The translations under genes were made by a program, and so were the position numbers. From the NCBI GenBank assembly GCA_964023275.1, contig OZ029929.1, positions 11,542,483-11,606,482 of the forward strand: 64,000 nucleotides of DNA, written 5' to 3'. Below, one piece after another: positions 48,650-59,241 of this stretch. Within the stretch, counting starts at the first letter, position 1, and each line of letters begins with the position of its first letter. The stretch is from Norana najaformis. Lineage: Eukaryota > Annelida > Clitellata > Crassiclitellata > Hormogastridae. The notes below the pieces were generated by a model. That model saw only the letters and a program-made list of their open reading frames with translations, was not told where the DNA came from and ran no database searches.

Positions 48650-48950
48650 GTCTGATTGCCTTTCTCTGATCATAGCTAAAACTACAACTTTTTTGCTGAA
48701 CGAGCTTTTCCAGTTACTGGACCCAAATTTGTGCAATTCTCACCCCATATCTCTTCGTTCTTCTCAGTCTCTTACGTCATCTCGATCTCAGCTCAAGGCT
48801 TACCTTTTCAGCTGGCCTATCCGCTGTAGGCCGTCTCTGTCTCTGTGGATTGAACTTCTGATTAGGGCTTGGTTTAGGCGCGCCATCAGTTGAAGCTTTG
48901 TGCATTAGAAACCGGCGCTACATAAGTTGTTAATTAATAATAATAAGAGC
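48650..48950 (+). mobile_element. LINE 3' end, family E, with reverse-transcriptase tail
   Basis: The frame reads SRSQLKAYLFSWPI and stops after FRRAIS. The following CATCAGTTGAAGCTTTGTGC, ACCGGCGCTACATAAG and (AAT)n form the 3' end. Confidence 0.65.
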
Positions 48951-50080
48951 TCGCGACGTAACATGGAGTTGAACTTCTATAGCGGCTTTTTGGTCTTGTA
49001 CAAATACACAAGACCTTCTTTAGAACACGCTTCATTATAATAACACGGTCAACTATACATTGATCCCATATTTAGTTCAGCTTTAGGAAATTACCCAATT
49101 TTAACACAACCTCATTGTATGTGGGCCCTTGATATGGCCTCGTAGATAGCGCTGTATAAGAAGTTCAGGTATATACTCACATACGTTGTGCTGTTTATGG
49201 TCTAGCGGATACGGTCACGGTGTATGAACATGGAGCATCGATTGATTCTTTATCCCTAAATACCAGAACTATGTGCATAATGTGCGTACGAAACGAAACG
49301 CTTATTTAACGAGCTGTGAATAGCTGCTCGCTAGCATAACTGGTGAGTTCGTTAAGATATTCTGTATAAAATGCGTCACATTTTTAAATTGCAGTAAATA
49401 CGTCAAAACTGACAGCCTCATTGACATAATAAAAGGTTATTAATTAAGTAATTTATTTATTTATTAAAGCACTTATAACGTGTGCTGTGTCAGTACACCT
49501 AAATCTGAAGCCCGGGCTTAAGTTAAGATAAAACTGTTTAATCGGTTTGACATTAGCCATTAAATTGTTTCTTGACTATTTTTAATATTAGCGATTGATC
49601 TGCTGCGTAGGCATGTCTGTCTTCAAACAAGGATTACACTTTTGCCGTGGTCTTGACATTCAGATGATGTTACCGCCGCGGTTACTCTTAATCAAATTTG
49701 CGAGAATTTTATGGGTCACAGTTGGAAAATTGTGGGGTTCAAACTCCAAAGCCCCCTCCTGCATATAGCGCAAGACCCGGTGCTGTTTTCCCATTGTTCG
49801 GCGTCGATAGTCTGTTGCGAAGCAGAAGCTGAGATGGAAGTAATTCGAGGTTTTAATGGCACATCTTGAGGCGATCGTAAGTGACAAGTTTTATGCGACG
49901 CATTACGAGCGCTCGAATCACGCATCCGTAGACACACGAAAAATATTGGAACTTCTTTGGCACTGGCGGAGGATGACGACTGGTAGAATGCCGGATTTGG
50001 AGGGGGTGGCGCATTGGCGGAGTGATGTCAGTGATGGATGGGTGGTGGCATAGCAGAGGATGAATGACAGAATGGCAAAG
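48951..50080. other. Stretch with no recognised gene
   Basis: A LINE-E-like GGAGCATCGATTGATTCTTT is at 49231. The rest is unique AT-rich DNA. A B-box-like GGGGTTCAAACTCC at 49735 has no matching A-box. Confidence 0.35.
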
Positions 50081-50084
50081 GGAT

Positions 50085-50300
50085 GTCTGATTGGCGGAGG
50101 GTGGGGATGACGGTGTGGTGTAGGGGAATGGCGAACGGCATGGGGTTGGTGGAATGGCGGAGGGTGGAGAAGGGGAAGTGTGGTGTAGGGAATGGCGAAC
50201 GGCGGGGATCGGTGGAATGGCAGAGGGTGGGGATGGCGGAGTGTGGTGTAGGAGAATGGAGAATGGCGGGGAGGTTGGTGGAATGGCAGAGGGGTGAACA
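50085..50300. repeat. G-rich minisatellite of about 60 bp
   Basis: About three and a half units with GGTGTAGGGGAATGGCGAAC and GTGGAATGGCGGAGGGTGG. Confidence 0.82.
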
Positions 50301-50939
50301 TGGAAGAATGTCGAAAGCGAGGACGGAATTACGGGGAGATACCGCATTTCATTGCCATAGGGCACCGTGCTGAGTTTTGTGTATCAGCGTAAGGAATAAT
50401 GGAAGTGTGGTAATTCGAATGTAGGCCGGTGTCCTGTTTCCGTTAATTGAATTTATGCCTGTACACAAGAGTTCTAAAAGCACAGCTGTGGCTCTTCCTC
50501 ACAAAGTGTCTGCCTGTGCTTTACACTGTACTCGTTCAATTCGACTTTTACGGGCGCCGTGGCTCTGAGCCGACGTATACATGTATCGCTGGTTCCTGGT
50601 CGGTCTGGATAAAACCCGATTGAGCCCCTAGTGACCGTTCCGGAGGCCCGATCATGACCGATGGCGTGCCTACTGACTAGACTCTGTATGATTAGATGGA
50701 TAGGGTCGTTGGCTGAAGGCACCCTCCAGGCTTCTGTACGAGGCCCTATCACTACGGTTAAACTACCTCGCCTGCGTTCAGTTACAACAAGGCGGGATTA
50801 TTCACTGAATATTCAAAGATAATTATTTGCTTCACCTATCACTTTTAAGGTCTAGCTATCATAATTATCAATACTACGTTATAAAGTGGAGCAATGTATA
50901 GGGTAATTGTTATTGGTAAAAGTAAATTCTGTTTACTTC

Positions 50940-51052
50940 ATAACTCTTGGTAGTTGGGGCTGACTTTTGACTTTGTAAAGCACCCTAGAAGTAGCCTGCT
51001 ACTTACGATGCTATATAAATTGTCGTCATTACAATTACAATTACAACTGTTA
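50940..51052 (+). mobile_element. LINE or SINE 3' end, sense
   Basis: CTTTGTAAAGCACCCTAGAA and GATGCTATATAAATTGTCGT lead to an ATTACAATTACAATTACAA tail. Confidence 0.5.
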
Positions 51053-51207
51053 CTTTAGCGCACGACGAAACTGCGCTGTTAGACAGCTTAAAGATTTTAT
51101 AGCAGGGGTCAGTCGTTTGCTACAAATATAGTGGACTGATTCTTACGTTTAGAAAATGTGACGATTCAAATACTGTAGTGATTGAACTGTTCGTTTTAAT
51201 TATATAT

Positions 51208-51500
51208 TATCGTCATCATCATCGTCATCATGCACTATCATCACCATCATCATTATCATCGTCGTCGTGCACTATAATCATCATCATCAGCAGCAGCAGC
51301 AGCACCATCATCGTCATGCACTTACTACTGCTGCTACCACCACCACTACTACTATTACTACTACTATCATCATCATCATCATGCACTATAATCACAATCA
51401 TGCACCACCACCACCACCATCATCATTACACCGTCGTCATCATCTGCATAATCATCATCGCCTTCATTGTCACCACCGTAACCACCATTCTTCATCGCCG
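51208..51500. repeat. (ATC)n/(ACC)n/(GCA)n tract
   Basis: Trinucleotide runs with recurring TCATGCACTATAATCA joins. Confidence 0.88.
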
Positions 51501-51711
51501 CCTTAATAGATGCTCTAACTTGCACTGCAGAATAAGCGAGAGATTCACAAGCTGTAATTTACCGTATTGCTCGGCGTAGTCCATGGCAACGGTAACCCAT
51601 GGCAACACGAAGGCACTGACAACCATCGTCGTCGACATCAGCATCTTCACAGATAGACGCCACTCCCACATCGGTTAACTATTTGCTTCACTGTAAAACA
51701 GGTAATTGCAC

Positions 51712-52125
51712 ATACAGGTAGGGGAAGGTATAAGGTATACAGGTAGGGGAAGGTAAACGTATAAAGTATATAGGTATGGGAAGGTATAAGGTATAAAGTA
51801 TATAGGTAGGGGAAGGTATAAGATATAAAGTATATAGGTAGGGGAAGGTATAAAGTATATAGGTAGGGGAAGGTATAAGATATAAAGTATATAGGTAGGG
51901 AAAGGTATAAGGTATAAAGTATGTAGGTAGGGGAAGGTATAAGGTATATAGGTTTGGGAAGGTATAAGGTATAAAGTATGTAGGGAGGGGAAGGTATAAA
52001 GTATTCAGGTAGGGGAAGGTATACGAATAAAGTATATAGGTATGGAAAGGTATAAGGTATAAAGTACAGAGGTAGGGGAAGGTATAAAGTATATAGGTAG
52101 GGGAAGGTATAAGGTATATTGTTGA
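51712..52125. repeat. About 30-bp minisatellite
   Basis: Units combine AGGTAGGGGAAGGTATAAGG and TATAAAGTATAT, about thirteen copies with length variation. Confidence 0.92.
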
Positions 52126-53220
52126 GTGAAGCCTATGTTTTGAGTGTAAAAGACGCTATATAAATGCTCAGATATATACATCTTCAATTCAAATGACCGC
52201 AGTTGATTTTATTACAAGTACAGTTTTCTGTTTGAAAATCGAGTGCTTAAGCATCAAGCAATACAGCTCTTCGACGATTCAAAACTGAAACCCATTTTAA
52301 ATCATAGATATAAGATACCAGCTGCTATCGTATAACAAATCTAGGTTTCTTACCCGCAGGAATTCGTCTGCCTCGAGGCAATGCGCAGGCGCCGTCCACA
52401 ACTTTTCCAGAAAATTCTCAATTTTTGAAAGTTTCTTACGTCGATGCCTCCAAATTTCCGGCACGAGTAACTGTCGTCTTCTGAAACGTTTAACTTTCGA
52501 ATCTTAAATAAAAATAAACAGCATTTTGAAAGAAAACGTCAGATTTGTGCGGTTTTATTGAAACGACATCGTGCTCAGTATTTACGTTGCATTTGCTGCG
52601 TTCGCTAGAATTATGGGTATCTAGCGTGTCTTTCATAAATATATAGCGCCGCTTTGAACGGATTAAAACAGGATTTCTCGACTGTTTCTTGTCAACGATT
52701 CTTCCTCACCGGCCAAGGATCGACGGAGAAATATTTAGTGATTTAGTTTGCGGTGGTCGTACTACTCGCTGCATCGGTCCGCCAGCTGCTGCCATTAGCC
52801 AGCGGCTTTCTTATAAGCGGATTACTTGAGCCATCTACCGACAATTTCGGAGCATTAGCTGTGTGTGTGTTCGTATGCATGGCTCAGGTGAATTATGGTG
52901 CACCATCATATATGCTCTGATCGAGGAGGATACAAAGCAGCGGAAGTTATGACGGGAGATTTAAGTGGATTTACCAGTATGTGGAAGAAAGAGTAGCTGT
53001 GTGAACCCGGTTGGCGTTTCAGAGGAATTTAGCTGCGTAACGGTCAGCATCTTGAAATAATGAGCCTAGCTGGAAAGCTTATTGTCTATAGTTCTTTTCG
53101 ACAGGCCTACGTACGGCTCCAGCTATAGATCAGCGCTGAGATGGGGATACAAGATGTGTTTTATTGAAACTCGCATTCAGTGAATACATTACCTGGATAG
53201 ACAGGTCTGTCCACGTCGTT
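52126..53220. other. Stretch with no recognised gene
   Basis: It is unique DNA, moderately CpG-containing at 52360-52860. It could hold the promoter or untranslated first exon of the TIR gene, but nothing shows this. Confidence 0.3.
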
Positions 53221-53224
53221 GGCA

Positions 53225-53410
53225 TCCGTTAAATTAGGCGCCACATTCCCTTTAAGCTCTGGTTTGTTTGGCTAAAGCCTTGGTTTCCAATGGTGTTGAC
53301 TACTGCAACTCGCTCCTTACCGGAAAAATACTTGATGAGGCTTCAAGAGTCCGAAATACATTGGAAAGAGCCCATCGCCTTCGAAACACTGGGTCCATTT
53401 GATTCTACCA
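53225..53410 (+). pseudogene. LINE reverse-transcriptase fragment
   Basis: One frame reads AKALVSNGVDYCNSLLTG then RVRNTLERA, matching the ALV.SRLDYCNSLL.G...VQN..AR motif. Other frames are open but lack signatures. Confidence 0.65.
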
Positions 53411-53674
53411 GGATCGATTTCATCCGTGAGTTTGGCCGTCGCCTCTCGACCGTCTCCGGAGAGTCACTGGAGATCAGTTTCCGGTTTCAGCGCCTCTCTA
53501 TCTGTGTCCAGCGCTATAATATTACCAGAGCATTTCGTGGTACGTTTTCTGATGTTGCGGAGGACGAAGCCTGATTTTTCCAGATACCCATTTACAACTG
53601 CTAGCGTACTGATTTATTCATGAGGGATTACACTTATCTTGGGTAAAAATAATTATGCTGCTGCTGCTGAACAG

Positions 53675-53680
53675 AATGAC

Positions 53681-53748
<68 letters not shown>

Positions 53749-53750
53749 GA
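53675..53750. repeat. (GAT)n microsatellite
   Basis: About 24 GAT units. Confidence 0.95.
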
Positions 53751-54237
53751 CAATACAAAATTAGCAATTTCTATAGCGCCTCCAAAAGATCATATCCCTG
53801 CCCCAGGATAGGATCGTTTGCTTTTAGAAAATAATATGCATATTAATATAATTGGAATGATAAATCAGTCTATACGCAGGAGCCTATTAAATAACAGTCC
53901 TACGTGTAGCATATTACTTATTATGGGCCTTTACAGATAATATGTATACATGCGGTTATTACATTATTGTCTTGCGTGGTCTATGTATTGTCTCTCGGGT
54001 GTCGAACAGGTGTTTTGTGTATTAATTTAGGAAGCCTAGTAGTTAATTGCAAGTACCAACAGTGAACGAAGGGTGTAAACCGTGGCCATCTCCAACACAG
54101 TCACGCACCTTTGCTCGTTGGGGACCCGCACCTTTCACTAAGACGGCCGGTTTCACAGCTGGATCACGACCTCGATAATTCAATCGAAGCACTTCTACGT
54201 GTTAACTTATTCATTGAAGCTATCGCGAAGTGGATGG

Positions 54238-54239
<2 letters not shown>

Positions 54240-54300
<61 letters not shown>

Positions 54301-54302
54301 GT
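54240..54302. repeat. (TC)n followed by (AC)n
   Basis: Compound dinucleotide tract. Confidence 0.95.
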
Positions 54303-54477
54303 AAGAAAATCTCATAAGACTCTGGAAAATTCTATTAGAAATTATTTATTGCGAATTATAGAGCTGCAGTATTGAACATTTGCTAGAGGCCCTCCCATGG
54401 ATAAACCTTGGTTAGGCCTACAATAATGTTTACCTCATCACTTTTTCACCTGCGTGGTCTCTATTGTTGATCCAATT

Positions 54478-54550
54478 AATCTAATCTAATCTACTTCCAC
54501 AGTGCCACAATCATAATGCAAAAAATCGATGGTCGCTTTGCTTGATACCG
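54478..54550 (-). mobile_element. LINE 3' end, family E, antisense
   Basis: AATCTAATCTAATCTACTTC then CACAGTGCCACAATCATAAT and AAAATCGATGGTCGCTT. Confidence 0.5.
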
Positions 54551-54659
54551 TAGTAAAAACCTACCTTTATCGGCGATAGGGTGTCGTGGATAGATCTATC
54601 ACATTTAGGCCTACATGTAGGCCTAATAGCCCTCTCTAAATGTGGTAAACGTACCCTTA

Positions 54660-54800
54660 ATGTAAATCTTCAAAATTTCGCAGCGTCACACAAAAGGGGC
54701 GTCGTGGAGACAAGCTTGTTCACCCACGCTTAGTCAAATCAAGTCCGTAAGGGAAAGGGCGTTTGGTCAGTTTCGGTGTCCGATGATTTTTGGGGAGAGG
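54660..54800 (-). mobile_element. Diverged LINE D-like end, antisense
   Basis: AATTTCGCAGCGTCACACAA, ACAAGCTTGTTCACCCACGC and TAGTCAAATCAAGTCC parallel the D family at low identity. Confidence 0.4.
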
Positions 54801-55487
54801 GTTCAGCCGGGGTAGACAACTAATGCCATTGAACTTAATGCGCTAAATAAAATTTAGATTTTTATTAATAATAAGAGGTGGCGCCACTGCGCGGTTACCA
54901 ATGTAAACGATCAACTCATTAAAGTCAAATTTTGTTTATGGCTCAACTTAAACTTTGAAGTTGTTCAGGCCGCTAATAAAATGCGCAAAAACATGTGGAT
55001 TAAAATTTATTTCCTAACCAGTTGACAGGTTCGGTGTTATACGTGTCGTGTGTGTTTTATGGATTACGCCAAAACTGGGTTGGTTGACTGTTACTGATGA
55101 TTTTCCAAGCAATTATATAGCGCTCTTCTTGCTAGAATACAGAGGCGCGCCTATTCGGTATGTATCAAGACACGCAATATAGCGCCTTTTAGTACCTCGC
55201 AAAAAGCTGCCCGCATGAATATCTTATTGTTCCGAACAAAAGCGCTTTAAGGTCCATGTTTAGATCAGTTGGATATGATGTATCCTTTGAATTCAGCTTA
55301 CCTGAAGAGCTGTACAAAACAGAGGATTGATTTGGTATTCATTTCGGCGAATAACCTAAATTAGGTTTTAGTGGCAAAAACCAGAGCTTTAAATTTTAAT
55401 GTATAACATTGACAATAACGTGTAGCTGTAATTTAACAGTAATTGTACCACCTATAATTGTATATGTGTAGTGCCTCTTGTAAGAGC

Positions 55488-55520
55488 TTTGCATTTTGTT
55501 TTTCAAGACTTCTTACAATC
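55488..55520 (+). other. Probable 5' UTR acceptor and translation start context
   Basis: A T-rich stretch (GCATTTTGTTTTTCAAG) ends at 55507, thirteen bases before the chosen ATG. This looks like an intron acceptor, so the gene probably has an untranslated first exon upstream that I could not locate. Confidence 0.4.
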
Positions 55521-56639
55521 ATGACGTCCGTGGATCAGACGGTCAGGGCTTCCAGCGCAGGACAGAGGTCTGGAAACATCACCGCCAAAACAGAATCTTC
55601 GAAGAGTCAGTCGGTGCTTCCAGAAAGCTCCAGAGCATTTTCCAGCTTATGTTCTGCAGATGACCATCAGACAAATTATGAAGATTCTTCAGCCACAATT
55701 TGTGACACAGTCGAACAGAACCAAGAGGAAGAGGATTTACTCCAAGAAAATTTAACCTCGAAGGAATCTGTATTCATTTCGTACAGCCCAGATGCCGCGT
55801 TTCATGAGATGAAGCTCATTATGGAGACAGTGCGACAGTTGAAGGAAAACCAAGTCACAAACATCTGGTTTGATGCAGACAAAAGCGTCTTTGATACGGC
55901 GGCGTGGTATTCCGAGCGCCTCCGTGTGGCCGAGTTGACCGAGGTTGCAGTCGTCTTTCTGTCAGGAAGTTACTTTTCCTCAAGAATTTCCACCACTGAA
56001 CAAAAGGTGTTTGTGGATAGGTTGAAGGATCAAAGCAATGATCTTGAGCTCTTTTTAGTCATTCTTGATCCTGTCGATCCATCATTTGATCTGAAGATGG
56101 GTGCTAGGAAAACGGTTGATCTGACCGGTGGGACGAACCTGAGCAAAAGTCTTTATGACAGTGTTAGCTTGATTCTCGGTCGAATTGGACCAGCTCTCAG
56201 GAAGCTTTCTCAATCCCTTTGCCATCCCGAAGATCAAAACACCCAGGTGGAGCAGACAGTTGTGAACAATAGACCGTACGTTCATAAAAAGATTCGTGAC
56301 TGGTCGGTCGACGACGTCCAGTTTTGGCTTGCAGACATTGGGCTCAAGGAATTCTATCGCACAAACCTCGCAGAGCAGGTTGTTGATGGTGTCTTACTTA
56401 GGTCGATGACAGACAGTGACCTGGCCCGGTTTGCAGGAATCGAGAGCAACTTTGTGCGACGGAAAGTACTGCAGGAAGTGTCAGCGATTTCTGTTCGGGA
56501 AGAATTGCAGGCCGACTGTTGGCATCGAAAACTTCTGAAACATCGTCCAAAACCAAACTGTGTCTTCATTGTTAATGAACTCTCTGATGCGTCGCTGGCT
56601 CAGACATTGGCTCAGGATCTCATGAAGAAACAGTTTCAT
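55521..56639 (+). CDS. Exon 1 of TIR-SAM-TIR-TIR gene (first TIR/SEFIR, SAM, start of second TIR)
   Basis: This exon encodes residues 1-373. It ends in phase 0 at CAT followed by the donor GTAACT. Reading on past the donor gives a hydrophobic intronic tail that stops at 56786. The first domain has a His after SYSPD (F94-H95), a SEFIR-like trait, but also WFDAD and a helix-C Glu typical of TIR, so I call it STIR-superfamily. Confidence 0.8.
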
Positions 56640-59241
56640 GTAACTCCATTTCTAGTCTGTCTGTTATTATTTATTCTAATATTTCCTCTTCCTTGCTGTC
56701 TCGTCTTCTCACCAACAACATGCTGTCTGTATACTCATTTTATAGTTGAGTTTGCTAGGTGCACTAGTGGAGCAGAAATCTTTTAAATGTCTATGATTTG
56801 AATCCCTACCTCTGGGTTGAATGTCCAACAAATCCAGCAAGGTAGCCACTGGATCATCTAGCAGAATGTTAGGAAGAATATTAGCTTGCCATGATTATTT
56901 AAATGAGGCCAGTGTGCTTCCTATTAAACCTGCAATTGCCTATCTTGCCTTAACTTCGTGGTCTTGTAAATTGCCATGTGCTTTCCATCTGCAGGTTTTC
57001 CTTCGCAAGAAGTCTAGTCTATCGAAGGCAGAATCATTGAAGCGGGATGGATTTCTGATGTCTATTTCAACCCAAGTCATCTTTCTGATGACAAAGAATT
57101 TGCCGCTTTCTTCATCTCTGTTTGAAGTTCTTGTTTTTGGCGCTCTCTGGCTGCAGAAAAAGTTTATCATTGCCATGTTCAACAACAACTGTAACCATCT
57201 CAGATCTGCACTCAGGGTTCTGCTGGGTACGAATAAAAACGGCTGGTTAGCCGAGGTGGTTTGATTGTAATCATATGATGACAACAAACAATTGAACTGT
57301 GATGGTTTGATTGACAGATGTGATGGGCCAATGAGAAAATTCACTTGGACTTCAATAAAATGTCAAATACGTGGTGGCTAACTGATAATAAATGAGCTTT
57401 TTTCCCTTTGCATCTGCTTGAATCCCTGTATGTAAGTATGTAGTGTAAAACTTTAAATTCATTGTGAAGTTGTTTAACTGTAAAGAAATGTTTTTGGTTT
57501 CTGGAATGTGAATGCTGTTGTAATTTTTGCATTTGAGTTAAGAAAGTTTTGAATTCCAGAAGAACACTTCTTGTGAATACCGTTAAAAGAAGCATGTAGT
57601 AAATGAATGGTTACCTTGCCTTTCCTTTTACCTTACCCTGCTTTTGGTTTCCCTGACCCATTGGATTTTGACTAGGCTTCTCCAATGGATTACGATTTTT
57701 GACTGCGATTTCACTTGAAGCAACCATTGAGTGATGCCTTGTGTATTTTGACAGCGGCGCTATAGAAGTCATTAGACTGGATTAAATTCATCCCTTTACA
57801 GTGCCTTATTCATTAATTTATCTATTTATTTCCTTTATTTTACATATGTATGTATATTTTTATCGTTTCTGTGTATGAAATCGGTGAATTCAATTCTGAG
57901 GCATGGCTTTACATAACATCTCACCTTACCTTACCTTACATCTCTACTTATCTTACCCTACTTCCTTTGTAGGTAACTGTCCTGTTGTGGATTTTGAGAA
58001 GACACTGTATGAGGATGGCCTTGATGTCCTCGCTCACTGCCTTCGTCCTCTGGCCTTGATCCCTGGAGTTATGATTGCTCAGAGCTATGCTACTCATCTC
58101 GCAGAGTCCGTACGACCCATGTCACAGGTCACTCGCCAGCAGGAAGGTACTATTTATCTGCATTTTAGGCAGTTTTAAATCCTTTTTACTCTGGAGCAAA
58201 TTTCACGTGGGAATGTAGATATGGAAAAAGTGAAGTACCATTATGCATTATTTTTTGATTAAATTATATAAAGTTATATGATTTGAATTATTTCAAGCTA
58301 TATCAAACGTAAACGATTAAACTATTTTACTGTGCTATAATATTTAAGGTCGTATCGAATTTAAGCTGTTAAACTATTTTGCATTAAATTATGTTGCTTT
58401 AAAGTTATTTGTGTTAGATTAAATTTTGTTGTTCTTTTTTTCAGCGATGGATGTTACAATGCCATCTAGGAATAGTATTTATATCAGTTATCAGTTGGAC
58501 GCTCAGACAGCTGTTGACTCACTTACTCGCATTCTGGAACTTTCTGGCTACATTTGCCTCACTCTTGCTAGCATCACATCAAGTCGTCATCAGCAGAATA
58601 TGACAGCGGAAAATCCCAATGGTCATCGCCAAAGCAAGACCATGGGAGATCCCGAAAGCTTAAGGACGATAAATCCCAATGGTTTTTCCAGAAGCACGAC
58701 AATGGTAAATGCCGTTGGTCATGGAAAGAGTGTGACAATGGGAATTCCAGATGACTTACACAGAAGTGGGACAATAAGCGGTCCAAATGCTCGTCGTGAC
58801 AAGAATTCCGACTGTCATCGAACAATTGCGATTGTTACGCATCCCAGTGTTTCTGTGCAGGGCAATATGATGGGAAACACCATCGCCCATCCGCTGGCTG
58901 TTGCTTCGGGAAAACCCGAAGGCTGTGGCCAAAGAATGATGGTGGGAAATACCGACGGTCAGCAGAGCATGAAGGATGCAAGTGCTATTGTGGTCTGCAT
59001 CAGTCAGAAATATCTGAGCACTGACAGCTGCGTTAAGGAACTCATCATGGCAGATGGCCTGCATCATCCAATACTGCCGGTGATGCTCAACTTCACCCGT
59101 TGGCCGCCAGGTGGCCTGCCATTGTCTGTACGGAAGATATTTGCCCGACTGTCTGCACCAGTTGATCTGAGCAATGACAGATTCTATGAAAGGAATGTTA
59201 AAGTTCTCCTGGAGAGGCTGAAGAAATTGACTAACTATTAA
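55521..59241 (+). CDS. TIR-SAM-TIR-TIR multidomain protein, four exons, about 773 aa
   Basis: Joined exons 55521-56639, 56995-57226, 57973-58146 and 58445-59241 give one open frame; junction phases are 0, 1 and 1 and every intron has GT/AG ends. Residues 1-80 are Ser/Gln/Glu-rich and probably disordered. Residues about 82-230 form a TIR or SEFIR fold (VFISYSPD at 84-91, IWFDAD at 115-120, VVFLSGSYFSS at 144-154, E160 at the usual helix-C glutamate). Residues 258-323 are a SAM domain (DWSVDDVQFWL). Residues about 344-505 are a divergent TIR-like unit (CVFIVNE, VIFLMT, E417). Residues 518-773 are a further TIR (SIYISY, AIVVCISQKYLS, E707) split by a long insert. SAM-TIR proteins such as SARM1 use SAM for oligomerisation and TIR for NAD cleavage or signalling; that this protein does either is inference. 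The start was chosen because A lies at -3 and an acceptor-like CAAG ends at 55507, which would remove an upstream in-frame ATG at 55458. No signal peptide or membrane segment is seen, so it is probably cytosolic. Confidence 0.82.
56995..57226 (+). CDS. Exon 2 of TIR-SAM-TIR-TIR gene (core of second TIR)
   Basis: The acceptor is TCTGCAG and the donor is G|GTACG. The 232-nt exon starts in phase 0 and ends in phase 1, encoding residues 374-450. It supplies the strand VIFLMT and the segment SLFEVLVFGALWLQKKFII, matching the middle of a TIR fold. E417 sits where the catalytic glutamate would be. The domain is too divergent to say if it is enzymatic. Confidence 0.75.
57645..57790 (+). mobile_element. 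LINE E-like 3' end in TIR gene intron 2
   Basis: GCAACCATTGAGTGATGCCT, AGCGGCGCTATAGAAGTCAT and TAGACTGGATT match the family E end in sense orientation. Confidence 0.5.
57973..58146 (+). CDS. Exon 3 of TIR-SAM-TIR-TIR gene (end of second TIR and linker)
   Basis: The 174-nt exon lies between the acceptor TTTGTAG and the donor G|GTACT and is phase 1 at both ends, encoding residues 451-508. It begins GNCPVVDFEKTLYEDGLDVL. Phase compatibility with exons 2 and 4 supports the model. An internal ATG at 57903 in the same frame lies in the intron and is not used in this model. Confidence 0.75.
58445..59241 (+). CDS. Exon 4 of TIR-SAM-TIR-TIR gene (last TIR with long internal insert), stop
   Basis: The acceptor is a run of T followed by CAG ending at 58444; the first codon is Ala split G|CG. 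It encodes residues 509-773 and ends with TAA at 59239-59241. The TIR begins at SIYISYQLD and its second half resumes at about 686 with ASAIVVCISQKYLS and SCVKEL (E707). Between about 553 and 685 is a polar insert rich in Asn, Gly, Met, Ser and Thr, with repeats of the type NPNG...TMG. Confidence 0.78.

Noticed and set aside
53290..53623. Novel 94-residue protein
   Set aside because: An alternative frame of the same DNA gives a clear reverse-transcriptase remnant (VDYCNSLLTG).
56640..56786. C-terminal hydrophobic tail of the first TIR exon as a membrane anchor
   Set aside because: A GTAACT donor at 56640 joins in phase to an exon that completes the TIR fold; retention would truncate the domain. 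An alternative short form cannot be excluded.
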